A DNA stretch of 64,000 nucleotides from Ancylobacter tetraedralis (GCF_014195655.1 NZ_JACICD010000003.1:186001-250000); one strand, 5' to 3'; shown: positions 43,977 to 52,611, counted from the first letter of the stretch. Made by a program: numbers and translations. Notes: generated by a model from the letters alone, not told the origin.

Positions 43977-45022
43977 TGCCGGCCGTGACCTGCCGTCCTC
44001 GCCTCGATCCGCCGGGCGTCACCTTCCTCACCCGTCTCGGTCAGTCCGGCGTGCCGCTCGAGGCGCTGCCGGGCGATGCTTCGGCCCGCCGCTACCATCG
44101 GCTGGCCGGGGCCGGCCTGCTGCTGATGGAGGACCGCACCGATCCGCAGGGCTTCGCCTCCTATGTCCGCGTCGCGCGGCATCTGAACGGGCTCGGCCTG
44201 TCGGCGCCGCGCGTCGAGGCGACGGACCCGGTGCATGGCCTGGCGCTGATCGAGGATTGGGGCGACGCCACCTATGCGCGGCGCCTCCGTGAAGGCCGGC
44301 CGGAAGCGGAACTCTATGGCGTGGCGGTCGATGCGCTGGCGCATCTGCACCGCGCTCCCACTGGCACGGCGGTCGCGCAGCCGCGCTACGATCCCGCGAC
44401 ATGGCTGGATGAGCTGCGCCTGTTCGCCGACTGGTTCGCCCCGGCCATCGCCCCGGATCTGGACCGCGAGGGCTTCTCCGCGCGCTTCCTCGCGCTGTGG
44501 GACGCGGCGCTGCGTCCCGTCTCCGACCGGTTCGAGACGCTGGTGCTGCGCGATTTCCACGTCGACAACCTGATGGCGCTGGAGGATCGCGAGGGTGTGC
44601 GGCGCTGCGGCCTGCTGGATTTTCAGGACGCCGCCCTGGGCCCGCGCGAATACGACCTCGTCTCGCTGCTGCAGGATGCCCGGCGCGATCTGGCGCCGGG
44701 GCTGGAGGAGGCCATGCTGGCCCGCTACATCGCCGCGTTCCCGGAACAGCCGGGGGGCGGGGAGGCCATCCGCGCGCGCTATCACCTCGTCGGCGCGCAG
44801 CGTCACGCGCGCATCGCGGGCGTGTTCGTCCGCCTCTGCCAGCGCGACGGCAAGGCGCATTACCTGAAATGGCTGCCCCGCGTTCTCGGGCAGCTGGAGA
44901 CGGCGCTGGCCGCCGCCGGGCTCACCGCCATCGCCGACCTGCTTGCCGTGGAACTGCCCGACTGGCGCGCGCGGGGCGAGGCGATGGCCCGGCGTCTCGG
45001 CGCCGCCGGCACGCTCGATTGA
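43973..45022 (+). CDS. AmgK-like sugar-1-kinase (aminoglycoside phosphotransferase fold)
   Basis: A 349-residue kinase of the COG3178 group. GDASARRYHRL (about residues 34-44) is the typical N-terminal nucleotide-binding loop, LRDFHVDNLM holds the catalytic Asp, and GLLDFQDAALGPREYDLVSLLQD the metal-binding Asp. Characterised relatives (AmgK) phosphorylate the anomeric hydroxyl of N-acetylmuramate or N-acetylglucosamine. In this operon a GlmU-type uridylyltransferase is also encoded, so a C1-phosphate to UDP-sugar route is likely. Substrate is inferred, not shown. Confidence 0.82.
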   Translation: MMPAVTCRPRLDPPGVTFLTRLGQSGVPLEALPGDASARRYHRLAGAGLLLMEDRTDPQGFASYVRVARHLNGLGLSAPRVEATDPVHGLALIEDWGDATYARRLREGRPEAELYGVAVDALAHLHRAPTGTAVAQPRYDPATWLDELRLFADWFAPAIAPDLDREGFSARFLALWDAALRPVSDRFETLVLRDFHVDNLMALEDREGVRRCGLLDFQDAALGPREYDLVSLLQDARRDLAPGLEEAMLARYIAAFPEQPGGGEAIRARYHLVGAQRHARIAGVFVRLCQRDGKAHYLKWLPRVLGQLETALAAAGLTAIADLLAVELPDWRARGEAMARRLGAAGTLD

Positions 45023-45033
45023 AGGAAGACCGC

Positions 45034-46563
45034 ATGTCCAGCTCCGCCACCTCCGATCTCGCCAGCCCCCGCTACTATCTTGCCCCTGGCCTGCGGCCGT
45101 CCGCCGGGGGCACGCAGCCGGTCCTCGATCCCGCGACGCTGGAGGAGGTCGGCCGGCGTGCCGAGGTAACGCCGGACGAAATCGCGGAGGTACTGGCGCG
45201 GGTGAATGCGGCGCAGAAGCTGTGGAACCGCACCGACGCCAAGAGCCGGGCGCGGGTGTTGCACCAGCTGGCCAATCGCATCGAGAGTGCCGATTTCACC
45301 GACTGCGCCATCCTGATGAGCCGCGAAATGGGCAAGCCTTATCCCGAGGCCATCGGCGAACTCGCCAATGTCGCACCGATTTTCCGCTACTATGCCGAGA
45401 TGGCGCGCGACGATGCCGGCAAGATCGCCGGCACCACGCAGATCGGCTCGACGCAATATGCCCGCTACGAGGCGCTGGGCGTCTCCGTGCACATCATGCC
45501 GTTCAACTTCCCCATCCTCCTGATGTGCTGGACGGTGGCGGCCTCGCTCGCCGCCGGCAATGGCTGCATCGTCAAGCCGGCCGAGGCGACCACGCTGTGC
45601 ACGCTGGACTTCATGAAGGTGTTCGACGAACTGCCGGAAGGGTTGGTGGCCGGCCTGCCGGGCGGCGTCGGGACGGGCCGGGCGCTGGTGGAGAGTGAGC
45701 GCACCCATGCGGTCGCTTTCACCGGCTCCGTCGCTGCCGGCCGTGCGGTGGCGATGGCGGCGGCGGCCCGGATGAAGCCGGCGGTGATCGAGGCCGGCGG
45801 CTCCGACCCGATGATCATCGCGGCCTCGGCGCCGCTCGATGTCGCGGCCGCGGGCGCGGTGACGGGCGCCTTCCACATGACGGGCCAAGTCTGTACCTCC
45901 ACCGAGCGGATCTACGCGGTCGACGCCATCCACGACGATTTCATCCGCGCGTTTGTCGCCCGCACGAAACAGCTGCGCATCGGCAATGGGCTGGAGAAGA
46001 ACGAGATCGGCCCGCTGGTCTCGCAAGCCGCGCGCGACAAGGTGATGCGACTTGTCGCCGATGCGGTGGCCAAGGGCGCGCGGGTGGAATGCGGCGGGCG
46101 CATTCCCGAGGGGCTGGAGACCGGCTGGTTCTACGAGCCGACCATTCTCACCGGCTGCACACCGGACATGGAGATCCTGCACGAGGAGACCTTCGGCCCG
46201 GTGGTCGCGGTCTGCCGCGTGGCGGATTTCGATGCTGCGGTGGCGGCGGCCAATGACAGCCCGTTCGGCCTCGGCGCCTCGATCTTCACGACGTCGCTGG
46301 AAGAGGCCATCGAGGCCTCCGAGCGGCTGGAGGCCGGCATGGTCTGGGTGAACAACCCGATGATCGACAATGACGCCTTGCCCTTCGGCGGCTGGAAGGC
46401 CTCCGGCATGGGCCGCGAGCTGGGCCGGCAGGGTCTGGATGCCTTCCGGCGCACCAAGATGGTGGTGATGGACCACAAGCCGCAGGTTCAGGGCTGGTGG
46501 TATCCCTATCCCGATGAGTGGTTCCTCGACCGCGCGGGAAGCGGCGGCCGCAAGCATGTCTGA
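45034..46563 (+). CDS. NAD(P)-dependent aldehyde dehydrogenase (first)
   Basis: A 509-residue enzyme of the ALDH superfamily. The catalytic Cys is C287 (GQVCTSTERIY) and the general-base Glu E253 (VIEAGGSDPMI). The coenzyme region is SVHIMPFNFPILLMCWTVAASLAAGN and AFTGSVAAGRAV. EAGGSDP in place of the usual ELGGKSP, and a C-terminal extension rich in Trp/Tyr, set it apart from the second ALDH. The ATG has GAAGGAAG upstream. Placed after the sugar kinase, it should oxidise an aldehyde made by the operon oxidase. Confidence 0.9.
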   Translation: MSSSATSDLASPRYYLAPGLRPSAGGTQPVLDPATLEEVGRRAEVTPDEIAEVLARVNAAQKLWNRTDAKSRARVLHQLANRIESADFTDCAILMSREMGKPYPEAIGELANVAPIFRYYAEMARDDAGKIAGTTQIGSTQYARYEALGVSVHIMPFNFPILLMCWTVAASLAAGNGCIVKPAEATTLCTLDFMKVFDELPEGLVAGLPGGVGTGRALVESERTHAVAFTGSVAAGRAVAMAAAARMKPAVIEAGGSDPMIIAASAPLDVAAAGAVTGAFHMTGQVCTSTERIYAVDAIHDDFIRAFVARTKQLRIGNGLEKNEIGPLVSQAARDKVMRLVADAVAKGARVECGGRIPEGLETGWFYEPTILTGCTPDMEILHEETFGPVVAVCRVADFDAAVAAANDSPFGLGASIFTTSLEEAIEASERLEAGMVWVNNPMIDNDALPFGGWKASGMGRELGRQGLDAFRRTKMVVMDHKPQVQGWWYPYPDEWFLDRAGSGGRKHV

Positions 46564-46576
46564 GAGGGCACGCGCC

Positions 46577-48064
46577 ATGCACAGAACCCAGCTTTACATT
46601 GACGGCGCCTTCACCGCTCCGGAGGCTGGCGGCACCTTTCCCGCCATCGATCCCGCCACCGAGCAGCCCTTTGCCGAGGTCGCGGCCGGGCAGGGGGCCG
46701 ATATCGACCGCGCCGTGCGCGCGGCCCGGCGGGCTTTCGACAGCGGCGTGTGGTCCGGGCTCTCCGGCACCGTGCGCGCCGGGCACCTCCGCCGGATCGC
46801 GCAGGGGCTGCGCGACCGGCTGGCCGAGATCGCGGCGCTGGAGGTGCGCGACAATGGCAAGCCGCTTCCCGAAGCCGAATGGGATGTGGGCGATGCGGCC
46901 TTCACCTTCGATTATTACGCCGATCTTGCCGAGGCCGAGGACAGCCGGGCGGAGGAGGAGGTCGATGTCGGCGATGCGCGCTTCCGCGCCACCATCCGTC
47001 GCGAGCCGCTGGGCGTGGTGGGCGCCATCACACCGTGGAACTACCCGCTGCTGATGGCGGTGTGGAAAGTGGCCCCCGCGCTGGCGGCGGGCTGCACCCT
47101 CGTGCTGAAGCCCTCCGAAATCTGCTCCATGTCCTGCGAAGTGCTGGCCCAGATCATCCATGCCGCCGGCCTACCGCCCGGCGTGTTCAATCTGGTGACG
47201 GGTACCGGCCCCGAGGCGGGACAGCCGCTGGCCGATCATCCGCTCTGCGACAAGCTCGCCTTCACCGGCTCGGTGGCGACGGGGCGCAAGGTGATGAACG
47301 CGGCGGCTTCGGGCATCCGTACCGTGGCGCTGGAACTGGGCGGCAAGTCCCCCTTCCTCGTCTTCGCCGATTGCGACATCGAGAAAGCCGTCGAGTGGAT
47401 CCTGTTCGGCATCTTCTGGAACAAGGGCGAGGTGTGCTCCGCCACGTCCCGCGTACTGGTGGAGCGCAGCCTCTATCCGCGCCTGCTGGAGCGGCTCAGG
47501 CAAGCCGCGGAGGCCATCACCATCGGCGCCGGAAACGAACCGGGGGTGAAGCTCGGGCCCATCGTCTCCAGGGGGCAGTACGAGAAGATCCTCGCCGCCA
47601 TCGCCTCCGGCACGGCGTCCGGCGCCCGGCTGGTCTCGGGCGGCGAGCGGCCCGCCGGCCTCCCGACGGGCTATTTCCTCAAGCCGACCATCTTCGCCGA
47701 TGTGCCTGTTGAGGCCAGCATCTGGCGCGAGGAGATTTTCGGGCCGGTCGTCTGCGTCAACCCGTTCGACACCGAGGAGGAGGCGCTTCGCCTCGCCAAT
47801 GACAGCGCGTTCGGCCTCGCCGGCGCGGTCATGTCGGACGATCTGGAGCGTTGCGAGCGGGTGGCGTGCCGGCTGCGCGCGGGCATCGTGTGGATCAACT
47901 GCTCGCAGCCGACCTTCGTCCAGCTGCCCTGGGGCGGCTTCAAGACCTCCGGCATCGGCCGCGAACTGGGCCGCGCCGGCTTCGAGGCCTATTTCGAGAC
48001 CAAGCAGATCACCCGCTTCGATCCGGCCGAAAGCTGGGGCTGGTACCTCGCGGGTGGACAATGA
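46577..48064 (+). CDS. NAD(P)-dependent aldehyde dehydrogenase (second, betaine-aldehyde type)
   Basis: A 495-residue ALDH. Catalytic C287 lies in NKGEVCSATSRVLV and E253 in LELGGKSPFLVFADCD; VVGAITPWNYPLLMAVWKVAPALAAGC is typical of betaine- and aminoaldehyde dehydrogenases. The ATG at 46577 has AGAGGG nine bases upstream; ATG at 46556 would overlap the preceding gene. Its stop overlaps the uridylyltransferase gene by 4 bases. Two ALDHs in one operon imply two aldehydes, or oxidation at both ends of a diamine. Confidence 0.9.
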   Translation: MHRTQLYIDGAFTAPEAGGTFPAIDPATEQPFAEVAAGQGADIDRAVRAARRAFDSGVWSGLSGTVRAGHLRRIAQGLRDRLAEIAALEVRDNGKPLPEAEWDVGDAAFTFDYYADLAEAEDSRAEEEVDVGDARFRATIRREPLGVVGAITPWNYPLLMAVWKVAPALAAGCTLVLKPSEICSMSCEVLAQIIHAAGLPPGVFNLVTGTGPEAGQPLADHPLCDKLAFTGSVATGRKVMNAAASGIRTVALELGGKSPFLVFADCDIEKAVEWILFGIFWNKGEVCSATSRVLVERSLYPRLLERLRQAAEAITIGAGNEPGVKLGPIVSRGQYEKILAAIASGTASGARLVSGGERPAGLPTGYFLKPTIFADVPVEASIWREEIFGPVVCVNPFDTEEEALRLANDSAFGLAGAVMSDDLERCERVACRLRAGIVWINCSQPTFVQLPWGGFKTSGIGRELGRAGFEAYFETKQITRFDPAESWGWYLAGGQ

Positions 48065-48819
48065 ATACTCGCGCCATGAATGCCCCCCCGACGAGCCCGA
48101 TCGCCGCCATCGTGCTGGCCGCCGGCAAGGGCAGCCGGATGGGGTCGGACCTGCACAAGGTGCTGCATCCGCTGAAAGGAAGGCCGATGCTGGGGCATCT
48201 GCTCGACAGCCTCGCCCGCGTCGATGCCGCGCGCATCGTGCTGGTGGTCGGCGCCGGGCGCGAGCAGATCGAGCGCGCCTATCCCGACATACCGAAGGTC
48301 GTGCAGCGCGAACAGCTGGGCACGGCCGATGCGGTGCGCGCGGCCGAGGCGGAACTGGGTGATTTCCCCGGCACGGTGCTCATCCTCTATGGCGACGTGC
48401 CGCTGATCGCGCCCGACACGATGCGCAGGCTCTGCGCGGCACTGGCGGGGGATGTGGTGCTCGCCGTGCTGGGCTTCCGCCCCGCTGACACCCGCGCCTA
48501 TGGGCGGCTCGTCACCGCGCCGGATGGCAGCCTCGCGCGCATCGTCGAGCACGCGGACGCCGGCGAGGAGGAGCGGCGGATCGGCCTGTGCAATTCCGGC
48601 GTCATGGCGGTGCGGGGCGATGTCCTGTTCCCGCTGCTGGCGCGCGTGGGCTGCGCCAATGCCAAGGGGGAATATTACCTCACCGATATCGTGGCGCTGG
48701 CGCGGGCGGACGGGCATCGCGTCGCCATCGTCGAAGCGGGCGAACTGGAGGTGAGCGGAATCAATTCGCGCGAGGAACTCGCCGCGCTCGAAGCCCGTCT
48801 GGCGGACGCCGTGCCATGA
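48061..48819 (+). CDS. Free-standing GlmU-type uridylyltransferase domain
   Basis: A 252-residue nucleotidyltransferase matching the N-terminal half of GlmU: VLAAGKGSRMGSDLHKVLHPLKG, REQLGTADAVRAAE, LYGDVPLI, LCNSGVMAV, NAKGEYYLTDIVALA and EVSGINSREELAALE. GlmU joins UTP and N-acetylglucosamine-1-phosphate to UDP-GlcNAc. The left-handed beta-helix acetyltransferase half is missing entirely, so only the UDP-sugar step remains. Together with the AmgK-like kinase it would turn a free amino sugar into UDP-sugar for the glycosyltransferases. Overlaps both neighbours by 4 bases. Confidence 0.87.
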   Translation: MNTRAMNAPPTSPIAAIVLAAGKGSRMGSDLHKVLHPLKGRPMLGHLLDSLARVDAARIVLVVGAGREQIERAYPDIPKVVQREQLGTADAVRAAEAELGDFPGTVLILYGDVPLIAPDTMRRLCAALAGDVVLAVLGFRPADTRAYGRLVTAPDGSLARIVEHADAGEEERRIGLCNSGVMAVRGDVLFPLLARVGCANAKGEYYLTDIVALARADGHRVAIVEAGELEVSGINSREELAALEARLADAVP

Positions 48820-50207
48820 GCGAACGTGGCTCTTCGCTGGCGGGCGTCGCCCTGCGCCCCTACTGGTTCGACACCGTCGCGCCCGAGCCGGCCCGCCCGG
48901 CACTGGCGGGCGACATCCGCGTCGATCTCGCCATTGTCGGCGGCGGCTTCACCGGCCTGTGGACGGCCCTGCAGGCGCGCAGGCGCGACCCGCAGGCCCG
49001 TATCGCGCTGGTGGAAGCCGACCGAACCGGCAATGCCGCCTCCGGCCGCAATGGCGGCTTCTGCGCGCCGTCCATCTCGCACGGCCTCGGCAATGCGCTG
49101 CGCCGCTGGCCGCAGGAGGCGGAGGCGCTGGTGCGGCTCGGCCGCGAAAATCTCGACGGTTTCGCGCAGGACGTGGCCGAGTACGGCCTTTCCATCGAGT
49201 TCGAGCGACCCGGCAAACTTACCCTCGCGGCCACGCCCTGGCAGGCCGAGGGGCTGGAGGCCCTCGCGGTCCATCACCGCCGCTTCGGCATCGCCAGCGA
49301 GCTTCTGACGGGCGCGGCGCTGGCGGAAAAGCTCGACAGCCCGGTCTACGGCACCGGCCTCTTCGAGCCCAATTACGCGCTGGTGAACCCGGCGAAAACC
49401 GTGGCGGAACTGCGCCGCGTGGTGCTTTCGCTGGGTGTCGAGATCCACGAGCAGACCCCGGTGACGGCGCTGCGGCAGGCGGGTGCGGGCGTTGAGCTCA
49501 TCACGCCGGGCGGGGTGGTGCGGGCCGCGCGGGCGGTGCTGGCGACCAATGCGGCGGTGCCGCTGCTACGGCGCCTGAAGCCGGCGGTCATTCCCATCTA
49601 CGACTACGCCATCATGACCCGCCCGCTCGACGCCGACGAACTGGCCGCCATCGGCTGGACCGGGCGCCATTCGGTGGCCGATAGCGGCAACCAGTTCCAT
49701 TACATCCGCAAGACCGCCGATAACCGCATCCTGTGGGCCGGTTATGATGCCGTCTATCATTTCGGCTCGCGCCGCGACGCTGCCCTGCTGGACCGGACGG
49801 AGAGCTATGAGCGGCTCGCGGGCCATTTCCGCCGGGCGCTGCCCCCGCTCGCCCATGTGCCGTTCACCCATGCCTGGGGCGGCATCATCGACACCTCGGC
49901 GCGGACCACCTTCTTCGCCGGGCTCGCCCTGGGGGGGCGGCTCGCCTACGCGATGGGCTTCACCGGGCAGGGCGTCTCCGCCAGCCGCTTCGCCGCGCGG
50001 ACGATGCTCGACCTGCTGGCCGGGGAGGAGACCGAGCGTACCCGGCTCGCCATGCTGCGCACGCGGCCGTTTCCCTTCCCGCCCGAGCCGCTGCGCTGGC
50101 TCGGCATACGCTGGGCGCAGGCCGGGCTGGCCAGCGAGGACCGCACCGGACGTCGCTCGCGATTCAACCGGCTGCTCGATGCCTTCGGCGTCGGCTTCGA
50201 TTCATAG
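48816..50207 (+). CDS. FAD-dependent amine oxidoreductase (DAO family, PuuB-like)
   Basis: A 463-residue flavoprotein. The dinucleotide motif is LAIVGGGFTGLWTALQARRR (39-58), followed by ASGRNGGFCAPS, which is typical of gamma-glutamylputrescine oxidase and relatives, and the C-terminal ALGGRLAYAMGFTGQGVSASRFAA. Relatives oxidise secondary or primary amines to aldehydes with release of ammonia or amine. Expected role: oxidation of the imported, possibly glycosylated amine, feeding the two ALDHs. Overlap with the uridylyltransferase gene is 4 bases. Confidence 0.87.
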   Translation: MSERGSSLAGVALRPYWFDTVAPEPARPALAGDIRVDLAIVGGGFTGLWTALQARRRDPQARIALVEADRTGNAASGRNGGFCAPSISHGLGNALRRWPQEAEALVRLGRENLDGFAQDVAEYGLSIEFERPGKLTLAATPWQAEGLEALAVHHRRFGIASELLTGAALAEKLDSPVYGTGLFEPNYALVNPAKTVAELRRVVLSLGVEIHEQTPVTALRQAGAGVELITPGGVVRAARAVLATNAAVPLLRRLKPAVIPIYDYAIMTRPLDADELAAIGWTGRHSVADSGNQFHYIRKTADNRILWAGYDAVYHFGSRRDAALLDRTESYERLAGHFRRALPPLAHVPFTHAWGGIIDTSARTTFFAGLALGGRLAYAMGFTGQGVSASRFAARTMLDLLAGEETERTRLAMLRTRPFPFPPEPLRWLGIRWAQAGLASEDRTGRRSRFNRLLDAFGVGFDS

Positions 50208-50219
50208 GAGGTGCCCGCC

Positions 50220-50588
50220 ATGGGAGAGCTCACAATGTCCCCCCGCAATGTCATCGCCTTCGATCCTGACGCCACGCCAGCCCGCGAGATCCTCACCGAT
50301 GACCCGGCCGTGGTCGACACGCCGTTCCGTGCCGAAAGCTGGCGTCATTTCACCCATGCCGAGAAGGGCGCGCTGGCCGGCATCTGGCAGGCGGGGCCGC
50401 ATCTGGAGCGCGTGGACTGCGATTATGACGAGATGTGTCACCTGCTCGAAGGCGAGGTGCGCCTGACCGATGCCGAGGGCCATGCCCGCATCTTCGGGCC
50501 GGGCGACAGCTTCATAGTGGCGCGCGGCTTCAAGGGGACGTGGGAGAACCTGTCTTACGTGCGCAAGGTGTACTTCATCCTGAGCTGA
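50220..50588 (+). CDS. Small cupin-fold protein (Cupin_3/DUF861 type), copy 3
   Basis: A 122-residue cupin that ends the operon. It shares the DE-x-CH-x-LEG motif with copies 1 and 2 (YDEMCHLLEGEVRLT) and ends YVRKVYFIL, but has the longer N-terminus common in DUF861 proteins (SWRHFTHAEKGALAGIWQAG). The ATG at 50220 has a perfect AGGAGG eight bases upstream. Related cupins are often found beside PuuB-like oxidases and ALDHs; the chemical role is unknown. Confidence 0.8.
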   Translation: MGELTMSPRNVIAFDPDATPAREILTDDPAVVDTPFRAESWRHFTHAEKGALAGIWQAGPHLERVDCDYDEMCHLLEGEVRLTDAEGHARIFGPGDSFIVARGFKGTWENLSYVRKVYFILS

Positions 50589-50603
50589 GCAAGCCCGACC
50601 TCG

Positions 50604-50651
50604 CGTGAACCGCCATGGCCAGCGGCCTCGCCGAGGCGATGGCGGCTCACG
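50604..50651. terminator. Bidirectional terminator-like hairpin
   Basis: CGTGAACCGCCAT (50604-50616) pairs with ATGGCGGCTCACG (50639-50651) with one mismatch, and inner GCCTCG/CGAGGC can extend the structure. It lies between the convergent operon end and the TetR gene and overlaps the TetR stop. Confidence 0.6.
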
Positions 50652-51339
50652 AAACGCGTGTGGGCTCGATCGACGCGGAATCCGCCCCGGCCGGGCGCGG
50701 CTGCTCGCCCTTGAGGAACATGTCCCACGCATAGTCGAAGAATGTGGCGCGCGCGGCAGCGTCCGCCAGCCCCTCGAAGCCCAGAAGGGACTCCTTGAGA
50801 GCCCAGCCGGTCAGCATGCCGCTCAAGGCGCGCATTGCGGTATCCGTGTCGAGATCACTCCGCAACTGGCCGGCGCGGCACGCGTCGATGAGCAACTGGC
50901 GCGTCAGGTCCTCGATCGGCCGCATCACATTGTCATGCACCCAGTCTGCGAGTGCGGGAAAGCGCGGCGCCTCGATCAGCAGAATGCGGTAGATGGCGAC
51001 GACGGACGGTTGCGCCACCACGTCCAGCGTGGCGCGGCACGACAGTTTCAGCTGCACCAGCGGGTCCGGGGACAGTTTCTGCGCGTCGATATGGGACTGG
51101 GTGAGCACGTCGCCCAGGCTTTTGACGACCGCGAAAAACAGCGCGTCCTTCGAGGGATAGCGCCGATAGATGGTGAGCTTGCCGATGCCGGCGACCGCCG
51201 CGATCCGCTCGATCGATGTCCCGGCAAATCCATGCGTGACGAACATCTCGGCCGCGACTTCGAGCACGCGTCGATCCAGCTCCATCGCGCGCTGCGGATC
51301 GGGGCGGCCGGTTTTTCTCACAATGTCCGCTTCCCGCAT
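50647..51339 (-). CDS. TetR-family repressor of the RND efflux operon
   Basis: A 230-residue regulator. The N-terminal helix-turn-helix is clear (ILEVAAEMFVTHGFAGTSIERIAAVAGIGKLTIYRRYPSKDALF type pattern, about residues 24-67), followed by a helical ligand domain like AcrR C-terminal families. The ATG has GAGGAC just upstream. It diverges from an RND efflux operon, and a perfect 9-base dyad lies between them, so it should repress that operon and itself until a toxic ligand binds. Confidence 0.9.
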   Translation of the reverse strand: MREADIVRKTGRPDPQRAMELDRRVLEVAAEMFVTHGFAGTSIERIAAVAGIGKLTIYRRYPSKDALFFAVVKSLGDVLTQSHIDAQKLSPDPLVQLKLSCRATLDVVAQPSVVAIYRILLIEAPRFPALADWVHDNVMRPIEDLTRQLLIDACRAGQLRSDLDTDTAMRALSGMLTGWALKESLLGFEGLADAAARATFFDYAWDMFLKGEQPRPAGADSASIEPTRVS

Positions 51340-51372
51340 TCTGTCCTCGCCTTGTTTCACGTTGCCCGCCGG

Positions 51373-51401
51373 TTGACCCGGCTTCAAGGAAATATTAATT
51401 G
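51373..51401 (+). promoter_or_regulatory. Candidate promoter of the RND operon
   Basis: TTGACC (51373-51378) and TAATTG (51396-51401) are separated by 17 bases, a sigma-70-like arrangement. The -10 abuts the TetR-type dyad at 51401-51419, which would block RNA polymerase. Confidence 0.45.
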
Positions 51402-51419
51402 AACGATACGGTATCGTTC
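51401..51419. promoter_or_regulatory. Perfect TetR-type operator
   Basis: GAACGATAC-G-GTATCGTTC is a perfect inverted repeat with 9-base arms in the 114-base gap between the TetR gene and the efflux operon. Its size and symmetry match operators of AcrR/TtgR-like repressors. Confidence 0.8.
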
Positions 51420-51453
51420 TATAACACGCATCCTCTGTTCGCGACCGAAGCTC

Positions 51454-52611
51454 ATGGTTTTTTCCCAACATGCCCGCAACCCGATGAGAATGCAGATGGC
51501 AGGCTGGCTGGCAGGACGATCGCCGACACGATGGGGGGCCGCCTGCGCGATTGCGCTTCTGGCCGCCTCGTTGGCGGCCTGTGGCGACGACAAGGCTCCG
51601 GTCGCCAAGGCCACCCTGCCGGTCGAGACCGAAACGGCCGTGCTGACCCCCGTCACCAACACGGTTTCGCTGACCGGCGAGGTCCGGGCCCGCGTCGAGA
51701 GCGACCTGTCCTTCCGGGTCGCCGGACGCATCGCGACGCGCCTCGTCGATGTCGGCGACACGGTCGCGGCCGGCCAGGTTCTGGCCACGCTGGAGACGAC
51801 CGAGCAGGCCGCCGAGGTGGCCTCCGCCACCGCTGGCGTCCAGTCGGCCGAGGCGACGCTGCGCCAGGCGACCAGCGCCTTCGATCGGCAGAAGGAACTG
51901 ATGAAGAGCGGGTTCACCACCCAATCCAGCTATGACAACGCCAGCCAGGCGCTCACGGCGGCCGACTCGGCGCTGAAGACGGCGCAGGCGAACCTTTCCA
52001 CGGCACAGCAGCAGCTCGGCTACACCGAACTGCGCGCGGATGCGGCCGGCACCATCACCACCCGCAACGCCGAGACCGGGCAGGTCGTCGAGGCCGCGCA
52101 AGCCGTTTTCACCCTCGCCCATGACGGAGCCCGCGACGCGGTGTTCGACATCGACGAAGCCCTGCTCACCGACGAGCTGAAGGACAAGACGCTGTCCATC
52201 TCCCTTCTGTCCAATCCGGCGGTCCACGCCACCGGCAAGGTCCGCGAGGTGGCGCCGACCATCGATTCCACCACGGGCACGCTGCGCATCAAGCTGGCCA
52301 TCCAGGATCCGCCGCCGGAAATGGGGCTCGGCACCTCGGTGGTCGGGGTCGGCCGCTTCCAGTCGCGCGAGGTCGTGACGTTCCCCTGGCAGGCCTTCTT
52401 CTCGAGCGGCGACAGCCCGGCCGTCTGGGTGCTCGATCCGGCCAGCCGGACCGTATCGCTGCGCCCGGTCGTCATCGACAGCTATCGCAGCGGCAAGTTC
52501 GTCCTGCGCGGCGGTATCGCGCCCGGCGAGAGCGTGGTGACGGCCGGGGCGCAATTGCTGCGCCCGGGGCAGGTGGTCGATCCCCGGCCGGCGGAAGGGC
52601 AGGCGCTATGA
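51454..52611 (+). CDS. RND efflux periplasmic adaptor lipoprotein (first)
   Basis: Membrane-fusion protein of up to 385 residues linking an inner-membrane pump to an outer channel. After a signal sequence the lipobox LAAC (LLAASLAACGDD) sits at about residue 43. Then come a beta-barrel/lipoyl segment (LSFRVAGRIATRLVDVGDTVAAGQVLATLE), a helical hairpin (about 120-200) and the second lipoyl half (LGYTELRADAAGTITTRNAETGQVV). The start is uncertain: ATG 51454 or ATG 51484. The downstream adaptor gene overlaps by 4 bases. Confidence 0.88.
   Translation: MVFSQHARNPMRMQMAGWLAGRSPTRWGAACAIALLAASLAACGDDKAPVAKATLPVETETAVLTPVTNTVSLTGEVRARVESDLSFRVAGRIATRLVDVGDTVAAGQVLATLETTEQAAEVASATAGVQSAEATLRQATSAFDRQKELMKSGFTTQSSYDNASQALTAADSALKTAQANLSTAQQQLGYTELRADAAGTITTRNAETGQVVEAAQAVFTLAHDGARDAVFDIDEALLTDELKDKTLSISLLSNPAVHATGKVREVAPTIDSTTGTLRIKLAIQDPPPEMGLGTSVVGVGRFQSREVVTFPWQAFFSSGDSPAVWVLDPASRTVSLRPVVIDSYRSGKFVLRGGIAPGESVVTAGAQLLRPGQVVDPRPAEGQAL

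Noticed and set aside
48061-48819. Housekeeping glmU
   Set aside because: Only the uridylyltransferase half is present and the gene is overlapped on both sides by catabolic genes, so it is a dedicated copy.
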